A program made the position numbers and the translations under genes. The notes under the pieces are model-generated. The model saw only the letters and a list, made by a program, of their open reading frames with translations. It searched no databases and had not been told where the DNA came from. This document shows positions 34,241 through 42,058 of a stretch of 64,000 nt of DNA, piece by piece (position 1 is the first letter of the stretch; the number at the start of each line of letters is the position of its first letter). Source of the DNA: Blautia faecicola (GTDB taxonomy: Bacteria > Bacillota > Clostridia > Lachnospirales > Lachnospiraceae); the NCBI RefSeq assembly GCF_004123145.1, contig NZ_SDKC01000001.1:1259501-1323500 (forward strand), written 5' to 3'.

Positions 34241-36115
34241 ATGGGAACAGAACGAAAACCCTGGAAGATCAGTCCGGGGGATCCATCCCGTCCGGGAGTG
34301 ACCGGGAGAGGAAACCGGTATAATTTTGCGGTAGATACCGGAAGCGGTGAACCGCTGGAACTTCTGTTTTATAAGAATGGGAGCGAAGAACAGCGCATTT
34401 TGCTGGATGAGACATATCGCACCGGCAGCCGGTATGCGGTGCTGGTCGAAAAACCGGGACTGTACCAGTATGAGTACCGGTATCGGCAGGGAGAGACAAC
34501 ATTTACCGATCCTGCAGCAAGACTGGTAAAGGGGGAACCGCATTTTGGTGAAAAAGCGGAAGAGAAAGCGGAGACCGCGGCAAAAGTGCTGAGAGGATAT
34601 CCGGTGACACCGCTAGCGGAACCGGTTTCTTATGAAAATATGGTGATTTACAAAGTACATCCGAGGGGTTACACGATGCAGAAGACCTCCGGAGTGCGGG
34701 CGAAGGGAACCTTTCAGGGACTGGCAGAGAAGATTCCGTACTGGAAAGAACTGGGGATTACCTCTCTGGAGTTGATGCCGTCCTATGATTTTGAAGAATA
34801 TCCGCTGAAAACGAAAGAAAAAGACCGGTATGGATATGAGAAAACGATCCGGTATCAGGAAGAAAAACTGAATTACTGGGGATATACGAAGGGAAATTAT
34901 TTTGCTCCGAAGGCGGCGTACTGTAAGAGCAATCAGCCGGAGAAAGAATTGAAAAGTTTTTTCAGTGCTCTTCATGAGGCTGGCATCGAGTATCTAATGG
35001 ATTTTTATTTTCCGGTGGAGACGGATCCGCAGACGGTGCTGGAAGTGCTGCGGTTCTGGCGGATGGAGTACCGGGTGGATGGATTTGTCTTGATGGGTGA
35101 CGGTGTCTGGATGGAACTGCTGGCGAGAGATGCGGTACTTGCGGATGTGAAACTGATCGGCTGTGGCTATGATATGAGCGCGATTGCAAGAAAACTGGGT
35201 GGAAAAAAACGTCTGGCAGCCTGTCACAGCGGATTTCAGAGTGTGATGCGCCGATTCCTGCGAGGTGACGAGGATCAGGTGAATGGATTCTTATATTACA
35301 CCAGAGAAAATCCGCAGGATCACGGCGAGATCCATTATCTGGCAAACCACGATGGATTTACACTGGTGGATATGACCAGTTATGATACCCGTCATAACAT
35401 GGAAAATGGTGAGGAAAACCGGGACGGAAGTGCGTATAATTACAGCTGGAACTGTGGCGTGGAAGGTCCGACACGAAAGACATCGATTCTGGAACTTCGG
35501 AGACGCCAGATGAGAAATGCATTGCTTTTGTTGTTTCTGTCACAGGGAACGCCGCTGTTATACGGTGGTGACGAACTGGGAAACAGCCAGATGGGGAATA
35601 ACAATGCGTACTGCCAGGACAATGAAATCGGCTGGGTGGACTGGAAAAAGGGCAGATCGTACAGCCAGTTGAGTGGATTTGTAAAAGATCTGATCCGTTT
35701 TCGGAAAGATCATCCGATCCTGCATATGCCGCAGGAACTCCGCCCGACCGACTACAAATCCCTCGGCTGGCCGGAAATTTCCTATCATTCGGAACGTGCC
35801 TGGTTTGCAGACACGGAGAGCAGCAGCCGGCAGATCGGTATTTTGTACTGCGGGGGCTACGCAAAAGAGATGACCGGGAAAGCGGATGTATTTATCTATG
35901 TGATCTACAATATGCACTGGAATGAACATAAATTCGCCCTGCCGGATATCCCGGAGAGGATGCACTGGTATCTGGCGATCGATTCCTCGAAGAAGGACAG
36001 TGTCTACCCGAAAGGGGAAGAACCGTTGCTGGAAGAGAAGAAATCGATTTATGTAAAACCGAGAACGATTTTGGTTCTGTTAGGGGATACCAGAGCATCA
36101 AGGTCGGAAGGCTGA
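34241..36115 (+). CDS. GlgX/isoamylase-like protein lacking GH13 catalytic residues
   Basis: A 624-residue protein of glycogen debranching (GlgX/TreX-like) architecture: a beta-sandwich N-domain (about 1-105), a GH13 barrel (about 125-520) and a C-terminal beta domain. Late conserved blocks are intact, e.g. ANHDGFTLVDM (His370, Asp371), NRDGSAYNYSWNCGVEGPT and GGDELGNSQ. The active site is not. The nucleophile motif GFRFD reads GFVLM (residues 281-285), the acid/base Glu of LIAEPWD is Cys308, and the region I Asp-x-x-x-Asn-His is lost. It should be unable to hydrolyse glucan in the usual way. A binding or regulatory role is a guess. Confidence 0.85.
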   Translation: MGTERKPWKISPGDPSRPGVTGRGNRYNFAVDTGSGEPLELLFYKNGSEEQRILLDETYRTGSRYAVLVEKPGLYQYEYRYRQGETTFTDPAARLVKGEPHFGEKAEEKAETAAKVLRGYPVTPLAEPVSYENMVIYKVHPRGYTMQKTSGVRAKGTFQGLAEKIPYWKELGITSLELMPSYDFEEYPLKTKEKDRYGYEKTIRYQEEKLNYWGYTKGNYFAPKAAYCKSNQPEKELKSFFSALHEAGIEYLMDFYFPVETDPQTVLEVLRFWRMEYRVDGFVLMGDGVWMELLARDAVLADVKLIGCGYDMSAIARKLGGKKRLAACHSGFQSVMRRFLRGDEDQVNGFLYYTRENPQDHGEIHYLANHDGFTLVDMTSYDTRHNMENGEENRDGSAYNYSWNCGVEGPTRKTSILELRRRQMRNALLLLFLSQGTPLLYGGDELGNSQMGNNNAYCQDNEIGWVDWKKGRSYSQLSGFVKDLIRFRKDHPILHMPQELRPTDYKSLGWPEISYHSERAWFADTESSSRQIGILYCGGYAKEMTGKADVFIYVIYNMHWNEHKFALPDIPERMHWYLAIDSSKKDSVYPKGEEPLLEEKKSIYVKPRTILVLLGDTRASRSEG

Positions 36116-36149
36116 TCACGACATTTTAGGAAGACAGGAGACAAGTAAC

Positions 36150-36743
36150 ATGAATGCATGGGGACATTTTAAGACGATCACATCCCATAAACTTCTGGTT
36201 ATGAAGTATTGTTTTAAAGTGGGATTATATAAACAGGGACTTTTGCATGACCTGTCGAAATATTCTCCTACCGAGTTCCTGGTGGGAGCAAAATACTATC
36301 AGGGAACCAGAAGTCCCAACAATGCAGAGAGAGAAGCAACCGGAGTGTCTACTTCCTGGCTGCATCACAAAGGAAGAAACAAACATCATTTTGAATACTG
36401 GGTAGACTATGGGATCGGGGCAGAGCACGTGCTCGCCGGTATGCCGATGCCAAGAAAATACATCGCCGAGATGATCATGGACCGCATCAGCGCGTCACGG
36501 ACCTATCATCCGGAAACGTATACCGATGCCTCGCCGCTGGAATATTTTATGAAGGGAAAAGATCGTCTGTGGTTCATCCACCCGGATACCAGCGCACAGA
36601 TCGAATATCTGCTGCGGATGCTGGCAGTGAAGGGGGAGAAAAAGACCCTCTGGTATATCAAACATGTGTATCTGAAAAACAAAGGCAGATTCGGCGGAAG
36701 TGGATCCACCTATGTAAGCCCGAAGAGGCGGGTACATTCATAA
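36150..36743 (+). CDS. DUF5662-family protein
   Basis: A 197-residue soluble protein of the DUF5662 family (assignment from memory), common in gut Firmicutes and of unknown function. It contains LLHDLSKYSPTEF (about 32-44) and WLHHKGRNKHHFEYW (about 71-85), a spacing of His and Asp that recalls HD-domain phosphohydrolases. The C-terminus is basic. It follows the GlgX-like gene by 34 bases with AGGAGAC upstream, so it may share a transcript with it. Confidence 0.85.
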   Translation: MNAWGHFKTITSHKLLVMKYCFKVGLYKQGLLHDLSKYSPTEFLVGAKYYQGTRSPNNAEREATGVSTSWLHHKGRNKHHFEYWVDYGIGAEHVLAGMPMPRKYIAEMIMDRISASRTYHPETYTDASPLEYFMKGKDRLWFIHPDTSAQIEYLLRMLAVKGEKKTLWYIKHVYLKNKGRFGGSGSTYVSPKRRVHS

Positions 36744-36751
36744 AAGTGTAG

Positions 36752-36808
36752 AAAAAAGACGGTTGATGTCGCTGTGTGAGAGCAGAGCGGTGTCGACGGT
36801 CTTTTTTT
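36752..36808 (+). terminator. Terminator after the DUF5662 gene
   Basis: A long imperfect stem starts AAAAAAGAC at 36752 and ends in GGTC plus a T7 tract at 36802-36808. Confidence 0.8.
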
Positions 36809-36893
36809 GGTTACACAGATTTTGTTACATGGTGTGATAACAGAGAAGATATATTGCTTCGTATTTCTGCCATAGCTCTATTGCGTATGTATC

Positions 36894-36922
36894 TTGACAA
36901 AAATATAAAGATAACATATACT
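36894..36922 (+). promoter_or_regulatory. Strong fabH promoter
   Basis: A perfect TTGACA (36894-36899) and TATACT (36917-36922) are 17 bases apart. Confidence 0.8.
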
Positions 36923-36937
36923 TTGAAAAGGTAATGA

Positions 36938-36950
36938 TTTGAGAATCAAA
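36938..36950 (+). promoter_or_regulatory. FabT-like palindrome over the fabH start region
   Basis: TTTGA-GAA-TCAAA is a perfect interrupted palindrome 15 bases downstream of the -10 box. It has the same TTTGA-N3-TCAAA form as sites described for the fatty-acid repressor FabT of streptococci. A repressor bound here would block transcription. The regulator is not encoded in the window. Confidence 0.5.
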
Positions 36951-36975
36951 ATAAAAGCGAAGAAGAGGAATATAT

Positions 36976-37938
36976 ATGACAACGAAAATGATAGGAACAG
37001 GAAGTTATCTGCCGGAACATGTGGTGAGCAATGATGATCTGGTGAAGCTGGTGGATACCAGTGATGAGTGGATTGCTTCCCGGACAGGTATTCGGAATCG
37101 ACGGATCGCGACAAAGGAAAGCGGGGCAGATATGGCAGCCGCAGCAGCAAGGGAAGCGTTAAGGGACGCAGGGATGGATGGATCGGAGATTGATCTGATC
37201 CTGGTCGCAACGTGCAGCTGTGATTTTCAGTTTCCCAGTACCGCATGTCTGGTGCAGAAAGCTATCAACGCTACGAAAGCGGCGGCATTCGACCTGAGTG
37301 CGGCATGTTCCGGATTTTTATTTGCCCTGCATACCGCACATGCGTATATCTGTGCAGGAATCTATAAAAACGTCTTGCTGGTGGGTGTGGAAGTGCTGTC
37401 CAAACTGATCGACTGGAAGGATCGTTCTACCTGTGTTCTATTCGGAGACGGCGCCGGGGCAGCGGTGGTAACAGCGGCAGATCATGGGCTGGAAGGACTT
37501 GTCCAGTGGTCGGATGGCGCGGGCGGTGAAGTGCTTACCTGTCCGGGAAGAGCGATGGGGAATCCGTGGAAAGAGAATGCTTCTGAAACTGGATATATTC
37601 AGATGAGCGGACAGGAAGTCTTTCGGTTTGCAGTAAAAAAAGTCCCGGAATGTATCCGGCAGGTAACAGAAAAGACGGGAACGAAACTGGAAACCATCGA
37701 CTGGTTCGTTCTTCATCAGGCAAACAGCCGGATCATTCAGTCCGTGGCTAAGCGGCTGGGAGTGCCGGAAGAAAAGTTTCCGATGAATATGGAGCAGTAC
37801 GGCAACACCTCCGCAGCCAGCATCCCGATTCTTCTCGATGAGATGAATAAAAAGGGAATGTTGCAGCCGGGACAGAAGATCATTCTCTCCGGATTCGGTG
37901 CAGGGCTGACCTGGGGTGCGGCGCAGCTGGAGTGGTAG
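36976..37938 (+). CDS. fabH: 3-oxoacyl-ACP synthase III (KAS III)
   Basis: FabH starts type II fatty acid synthesis by condensing acetyl-CoA (or a branched primer) with malonyl-ACP. The 320-residue thiolase-fold enzyme has the full catalytic triad: Cys111 in SAACSGF, His247 in LHQANSRI and Asn277 in GNTSAAS. The C-terminal GFGAGLTWGAAQLEW is typical. It stands alone with its own promoter and terminator; no other fab genes are nearby, so it may be a second copy outside the main fab cluster. Confidence 0.94.
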   Translation: MTTKMIGTGSYLPEHVVSNDDLVKLVDTSDEWIASRTGIRNRRIATKESGADMAAAAAREALRDAGMDGSEIDLILVATCSCDFQFPSTACLVQKAINATKAAAFDLSAACSGFLFALHTAHAYICAGIYKNVLLVGVEVLSKLIDWKDRSTCVLFGDGAGAAVVTAADHGLEGLVQWSDGAGGEVLTCPGRAMGNPWKENASETGYIQMSGQEVFRFAVKKVPECIRQVTEKTGTKLETIDWFVLHQANSRIIQSVAKRLGVPEEKFPMNMEQYGNTSAASIPILLDEMNKKGMLQPGQKIILSGFGAGLTWGAAQLEW

Positions 37939-37965
37939 AAGGAAAACAGAAAGAAAAGAATATGG

Positions 37966-38008
37966 GAGCAACGGAAACTTTGATGAGAAGAGTTCCGTTG
38001 CTCTTTTT
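37966..38008 (+). terminator. Terminator after fabH
   Basis: GAGCAACGGAA-ACT pairs with AGT-TCCGTTGCTC (one bulged A), followed by T5. Confidence 0.9.
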
Positions 38009-38011
38009 GTA

Positions 38012-38035
38012 TTGCAGTGTATACCAATAATTGGT
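38012..38035 (+). repeat. 24-base post-terminator motif, copy 2
   Basis: It matches 25724-25747 at 21 of 24 positions and again lies 3 bases after a terminator T tract. It ends in the palindromic CCAATAATTGG-like core. The following 38036-38143 spacer holds nothing else I can identify. Confidence 0.6.
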
Positions 38036-38143
38036 TCCGTGGACTAAATTTGATTTGCGCAGGTGATCAGAGAAAGTTTGCAGTTACTTCAGAATATGGA
38101 AAAATAAAACCCGAAAAATGAGAAATAATATACAATAAGTACC

Positions 38144-38194
38144 TTGACAAAATACCCACAGGGGGTATATATTAAAAATACCCACAGGGGGTAT
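38144..38194 (+). promoter_or_regulatory. csoR promoter with two CsoR operators
   Basis: TTGACA lies at 38144-38149 and a TATATT-like -10 at about 38168-38173. The 17-base box ATACCCACAGGGGGTAT occurs twice, at 38152-38168 (between -35 and -10) and 38178-38194 (near +1). It matches the G/C-tract operators of copper-sensing CsoR repressors, so copper should relieve repression of csoR-copA. Confidence 0.85.
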
Positions 38195-38220
38195 ACAAGA
38201 AAACTAAATGAGGTGATCGA

Positions 38221-38631
38221 GTGAAAGAACAGAATCCTGCATTACAGGACGAATCTATAAAAACAGATAACGAGACATGTGAGATGTGTGCGACGGAAAA
38301 AGCAGAACCGGAAAGCAATACTGCACAGGAAGAAACCGGATGCTACTGTCATTGCAAGACGACAGCCCGCTCCCAGGATGAGCGAAAGAAACTGATGAAT
38401 CGTCTGAGCCGCATCGAAGGACAGATCCGCGGCATCAAGGGAATGCTTGAAAAGGATGCTTACTGTAATGACATCCTGATTCAGTCCGCAGCAGTCAGTG
38501 CAGCGATGAATGCATTTAACCGGGAGCTGTTATCCAGCCATATTCATTCCTGCGTTGTCCGGGATATCCGGGAGGGAAAAGACGAAGTGGTGGATGAGCT
38601 GATGGCTACGTTGCAGAAACTGATGAAATAA
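38221..38631 (+). CDS. csoR: Copper-sensing repressor CsoR with Cys-rich extension
   Basis: CsoR represses copper efflux genes until Cu(I) binds. The four-helix domain (about 50-136) has the Cu(I) ligands Cys82 (AYCND), His107 and Cys111 (HIHSC), at the canonical 25- and 4-residue spacing, plus RLSRIEGQIRGIKGM. The protein is 136 residues because of a 45-residue N-terminal extension with CEMC (20-23) and CYCHC (41-45), which could bind more metal. The start is GTG after GAGGTGA. It lies upstream of copA behind two CsoR boxes. Confidence 0.95.
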   Translation: MKEQNPALQDESIKTDNETCEMCATEKAEPESNTAQEETGCYCHCKTTARSQDERKKLMNRLSRIEGQIRGIKGMLEKDAYCNDILIQSAAVSAAMNAFNRELLSSHIHSCVVRDIREGKDEVVDELMATLQKLMK

Positions 38632-38718
38632 TGATACTAGGGTCAAAAGGTCAGAAAATAACTGAAAATTAAAAAACAGTTATCATATAAAGTATTTACA
38701 GAAAGGGTGAATCAAGAC

Positions 38719-41250
38719 ATGAAACAATACAACGTAACCGGAATGAGCTGCGCCGCCTGCAGTGCCAGAGTGGAAAAAGCAGTGGGAAAAGTTCCGGGAG
38801 TTACCTCCTGCTCTGTCAGCCTTCTGACGAACTCGATGGGCGTGGAAGGTGATGTACCGCCGGAGCAGATTATTGCGGCGGTGGAACAGGCAGGATACGG
38901 CGCTTCCGAAAAAGGAGCCGGAGAAAAAAAACAGTCCGGAGCCGATGCATCCGCACTCGAAGATAAGGAAACACCGGTCTTAAAACGCAGACTGATCGCA
39001 TCCGTCGGATTTTTACTGGTGTTGATGTATTTTTCCATGGGGCATATGATGTGGGGCTGGCCGCTGCCGGCATGGTTTAATGACAACCACATCGCGATGG
39101 GACTGGTACAGCTGCTTCTGGCAGGTATCGTCATGGTGATCAACCAGAAATTCTTTATCAGCGGTTTCAAGAGCCTGTGGCACAGATCTCCGAACATGGA
39201 TACGCTGGTAGCGATGGGATCAATGGCATCCTTCTTATGGAGTGTGTATGTGCTTTTCGCAATGACCAGAGCACAGGTGGACGGCAATATGGAAGCCGTT
39301 ATGGATTATATGATGGATTTTTATTTTGAATCCGCAGCGATGATCCTGACGCTGATCACCGTGGGAAAGATGCTTGAGGCGAGATCCAAAGGAAAGACCA
39401 CGGATGCGCTGAAAGGTCTTATGAATCTGGCACCGAAGACAGCCGTTTTGGTCAAAGGAGAAAAAGAAGTCACCGTACCGATCGAGCAGGTGGAAAAAGG
39501 AGATATCTTTGTTGTCCGCCCGGGTGAAAGTATTCCGGTGGATGGAAAGATTCTGGAAGGACACAGTGCAGTCAATGAAGCGGCGCTGACCGGAGAGAGT
39601 ATCCCGGTGGATAAAGAAGAGGGTGACCTGGTATCGGCAGCTACGATCAACCAGTCCGGATTTATCCGCTGTGAGGCAACGAGAGTGGGGGAAGATACCA
39701 CATTGTCTCAGATCATCCAGATGGTTACCGATGCGGCTGCGACAAAAGCGCCGATTGCGAAGATCGCAGATAAAGTTTCCGGTGTATTTGTACCGGTGGT
39801 TATCCTGATCGCGGTAGTTACAACAATCGTATGGCTGCTTGCCGGACAGACTTTCGGCTACGCACTCGCAAGAGGTATTTCCGTACTGGTTATCAGCTGC
39901 CCGTGTGCACTGGGACTTGCCACACCGGTAGCAATCATGGTTGGTAACGGTATGGGAGCAAAAAATGGTATCCTGTTTAAAACCGCTGTTTCGCTGGAAG
40001 AAGCCGGAAGAGTACAGATCGTGGCTCTGGATAAGACGGGAACCATCACAAGTGGTGAACCGAGAGTAACGGATCTGATATGCGAACCGGGATACGAGGA
40101 AAATACACTGCTGGAGCTGGCAGGAGCACTGGAAAAGAAGAGTGAACATCCGCTGGCAAAGGCAGTACTGTTAGAAATCGAACAGAGAAAAATTGCCACC
40201 AAAGAAGTGGAAGATTTCCAGGCACTGGCAGGAAATGGTCTGACAGGAACGCTGGAGGGACACAGACTGCTCGGTGGAAGCATGAAATACATCAGCAGCC
40301 AGGTGGCAGTAGGAGAAAATGTAAAGAATCAGGCACAGGCGCTGGCAAAACAGGGAAAAACGCCATTGCTTTTTGCAAAGGATGACGTATTGATCGGTAT
40401 GATCGCCGTTGCCGATGTGATCAAGGAGGACAGCCCGAAAGCGGTACAGGAACTGCAGAATATGGGTATCCGGGTCGTTATGCTGACCGGAGACAATGAG
40501 CAGACTGCAAAAGCGATCGGCGCACAGGCAGGCGTGGATCAGGTGATCGCCGGAGTCCTTCCGGATGGAAAAGAAGCAGTTATCCGTAAATTAAAAGAAT
40601 ATGGAAAAGTAGCCATGGTCGGAGACGGTATCAACGATGCGCCGGCACTGACCAGAGCTGATATTGGAATCGCCATCGGCGCCGGAGCCGATGTGGCAAT
40701 CGATGCCGCAGATGTGGTACTGATGAAGAGCCGCCTGAGTGATGTGCCGGCAGCTGTCCGGTTAAGCCGTGCAACTCTGAGAAATATCCATGAGAACCTG
40801 TTCTGGGCATTTTTCTATAACATTATCGGTATCCCGCTGGCAGCCGGTGTATGGATCCCGATTTTCGGATGGACGCTGAACCCGATGTTCGGAGCATTGG
40901 CGATGAGCCTGTCAAGTTTCTGTGTAGTATCGAATGCTCTGCGCCTGAATCTTTTTAAAGTGAAAGATTCACACAGAGATCATAAGATAAAAAATGAAGT
41001 TATCCTTCCGCAATGGGAGGCATCGAAAGGAGAAAAGAATATGACAAAGACAATGACAATCAAAGGTATGATGTGCGGACACTGTGAAGCAAGAGTGAAA
41101 AAGACTCTGGAAGAACTGGAACATGTAACCGAAGCACAGGTAAGCCATGAAAAAGGAACCGCAGTGGTATCCATGGAGACAGAAGTAGCAGATGAGGTTC
41201 TGAAAAAAGCGGTGGAAGACCAGGGTTATCAGGTGGAAAACATTCAGTAA
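38719..41250 (+). CDS. copA: Copper-exporting P1B-type ATPase with fused C-terminal HMA domain
   Basis: CopA pumps Cu(I) out of the cell. The 843-residue protein has an N-terminal HMA domain (GMSCAACS, Cys11/Cys14), eight predicted membrane helices, the transport motif CPC (394-396), the phosphorylated Asp438 in DKTGT, a nucleotide domain with SEHPLAKA and the hinge GDGINDAP. After the last helix a linker leads to a second HMA domain (about 775-843; GMMCGHC, Cys786/Cys789), normally a separate chaperone. ATG 38719 is preferred to GTG 38707, which abuts the ribosome site AAAGGG. Confidence 0.95.
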   Translation: MKQYNVTGMSCAACSARVEKAVGKVPGVTSCSVSLLTNSMGVEGDVPPEQIIAAVEQAGYGASEKGAGEKKQSGADASALEDKETPVLKRRLIASVGFLLVLMYFSMGHMMWGWPLPAWFNDNHIAMGLVQLLLAGIVMVINQKFFISGFKSLWHRSPNMDTLVAMGSMASFLWSVYVLFAMTRAQVDGNMEAVMDYMMDFYFESAAMILTLITVGKMLEARSKGKTTDALKGLMNLAPKTAVLVKGEKEVTVPIEQVEKGDIFVVRPGESIPVDGKILEGHSAVNEAALTGESIPVDKEEGDLVSAATINQSGFIRCEATRVGEDTTLSQIIQMVTDAAATKAPIAKIADKVSGVFVPVVILIAVVTTIVWLLAGQTFGYALARGISVLVISCPCALGLATPVAIMVGNGMGAKNGILFKTAVSLEEAGRVQIVALDKTGTITSGEPRVTDLICEPGYEENTLLELAGALEKKSEHPLAKAVLLEIEQRKIATKEVEDFQALAGNGLTGTLEGHRLLGGSMKYISSQVAVGENVKNQAQALAKQGKTPLLFAKDDVLIGMIAVADVIKEDSPKAVQELQNMGIRVVMLTGDNEQTAKAIGAQAGVDQVIAGVLPDGKEAVIRKLKEYGKVAMVGDGINDAPALTRADIGIAIGAGADVAIDAADVVLMKSRLSDVPAAVRLSRATLRNIHENLFWAFFYNIIGIPLAAGVWIPIFGWTLNPMFGALAMSLSSFCVVSNALRLNLFKVKDSHRDHKIKNEVILPQWEASKGEKNMTKTMTIKGMMCGHCEARVKKTLEELEHVTEAQVSHEKGTAVVSMETEVADEVLKKAVEDQGYQVENIQ
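41026..41250 (+). other. Internal ribosome site and start for a free CopZ-like domain within copA
   Basis: Inside copA and in the same frame, AAAGGAG (41026-41032) is followed 8 bases later by ATG 41041. This would yield a 69-residue CopZ-like copper chaperone (MTKTMTIKGMMCGHC) as well as the fused protein. The spacing equals that of real gene starts in the window. It is either a relic of a copZ gene fused to copA or a working dual start; sequence alone cannot decide. Confidence 0.55.
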
Positions 41251-41287
41251 AAGTGAAGAACAGATCTGAAAGAAAGAAGGAAACAAA

Positions 41288-41542
41288 ATGGTAAAGACAA
41301 TCGTTGGCGTGGATGGCATGATGTGCGGTATGTGCGAAAGTCATGTGAACGAAGCTGTGAGAAATGCATTTTCAATCAAGAAAGTAAGCTCTTCTCACGG
41401 AAAGAAACAGACAGAGATCATCTCCGAAGAATCTCTGGATCATGAGAAACTGAAAGCAGCCATCGAAAAAACAGGCTATCAGGTAACTTCTGTGACAGAA
41501 GAACCGTATAAGAAAAAAGGATTTTCCCTGTTCGGAAGATGA
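41288..41542 (+). CDS. Heavy-metal-associated (HMA) domain protein
   Basis: An 84-residue protein with one HMA fold and the metal motif GMMCGMCESHV (Cys13, Cys16). After the second half of the domain it has a short basic tail, KKKGFSLFGR. It lies 37 bases after copA and before a terminator, so it should be the last gene of the copper operon. It may deliver copper to CopA or buffer it. It is distinct in sequence from the HMA domain fused to CopA. Confidence 0.88.
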   Translation: MVKTIVGVDGMMCGMCESHVNEAVRNAFSIKKVSSSHGKKQTEIISEESLDHEKLKAAIEKTGYQVTSVTEEPYKKKGFSLFGR

Positions 41543-41549
41543 GAAAATG

Positions 41550-41592
41550 GGAAAAGGAAAAGGTGTCCGGGAGGATGCCTTTTCTTTTTCGG
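41550..41592 (+). terminator. Terminator of the copper operon
   Basis: AAAAGG-TG-TCC pairs with GGA-TG-CCTTTT around GGGA, then a CTTTTTC tract. Confidence 0.8.
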
Positions 41593-41729
41593 AAAGAAAC
41601 TGAGCATTCTGTATTCGCTTTTTCGATGTGGCACTTAGAATGGCACTCAGAGTAAGGCTGATATTTCCCTGTTGCCCTGCTGCTGATGAATCTACTATTT
41701 TTTTCGAATTCATACGGTTGCGGATTGAT

Positions 41730-41892
41730 AAAATTTTGGATGATATATCTGATCAGATCAGGGAGAAAACCGAATATCTTTCGGAGCCTGTTCAAAAGAA
41801 ATCATCTTCAACCGGCGATTGAGATGAATCTGATCAGGATGACGATACCGGATAAGCCAAACAGCAGGAATCAGAGATATGTGAAAATCTGA
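41730..41892 (+). pseudogene. Decayed C-terminal fragment, possibly of an AlbA_2-type ATP-binding protein
   Basis: The end of this stretch encodes LQPAIEMNLIRMTIPDKPNSRNQRYVKI split over two lines of evidence: LQPAIEMNLI then MTIPDKPNSRNQRY, followed by a stop. That ending is typical of the winged-helix tail of AlbA_2/divergent-AAA DNA-binding proteins. Just upstream, another frame gives TEYLSEPVQKK, which fits the preceding part after a frameshift. No start or ribosome site exists. The rest of the 41593-42058 spacer shows no gene. Family assignment is from memory. Confidence 0.45.
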
Positions 41893-41939
41893 TAAAGATT
41901 TATAGCATTGGAAGTCAAAAATAAATAAAAATCAAAACC

Positions 41940-41985
41940 TACAGGCATGGAAGATCCGGGAAAGGTCGGAACTTCCATGCCTGTA
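41940..41985. other. Perfect 14-bp hairpin upstream of the RpiR gene
   Basis: TACAGGCATGGAAG (41940-41953) pairs perfectly with 41972-41985 around an 18-base loop. It has no T tract on either strand. It ends 33 bases before the TATAAT of the next gene, so it may be an operator or a leftover element end. Confidence 0.6.
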
Positions 41986-42017
41986 AAACTATAGTACACT
42001 TTTTGAAAAAATCATGC

Positions 42018-42023
42018 TATAAT
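42018..42023 (+). promoter_or_regulatory. -10 box of the RpiR gene
   Basis: An extended TGC-TATAAT; the -35 region (TACACT at 41995) is weak. It lies 36 bases before the ATG. Confidence 0.45.
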
Positions 42024-42058
42024 AAAAAACTGAAATTATACGACAGAGGACGAAGAGC

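Noticed and set aside
38152-38194. Two identical 17-base units as a possible mini CRISPR
   Set aside because: Only two copies with a 9-base gap, in the promoter of csoR; they match CsoR operators.
39235-40149. A 304-codon minus-strand frame inside copA
   Set aside because: copA is complete and conserved on the plus strand through this region.
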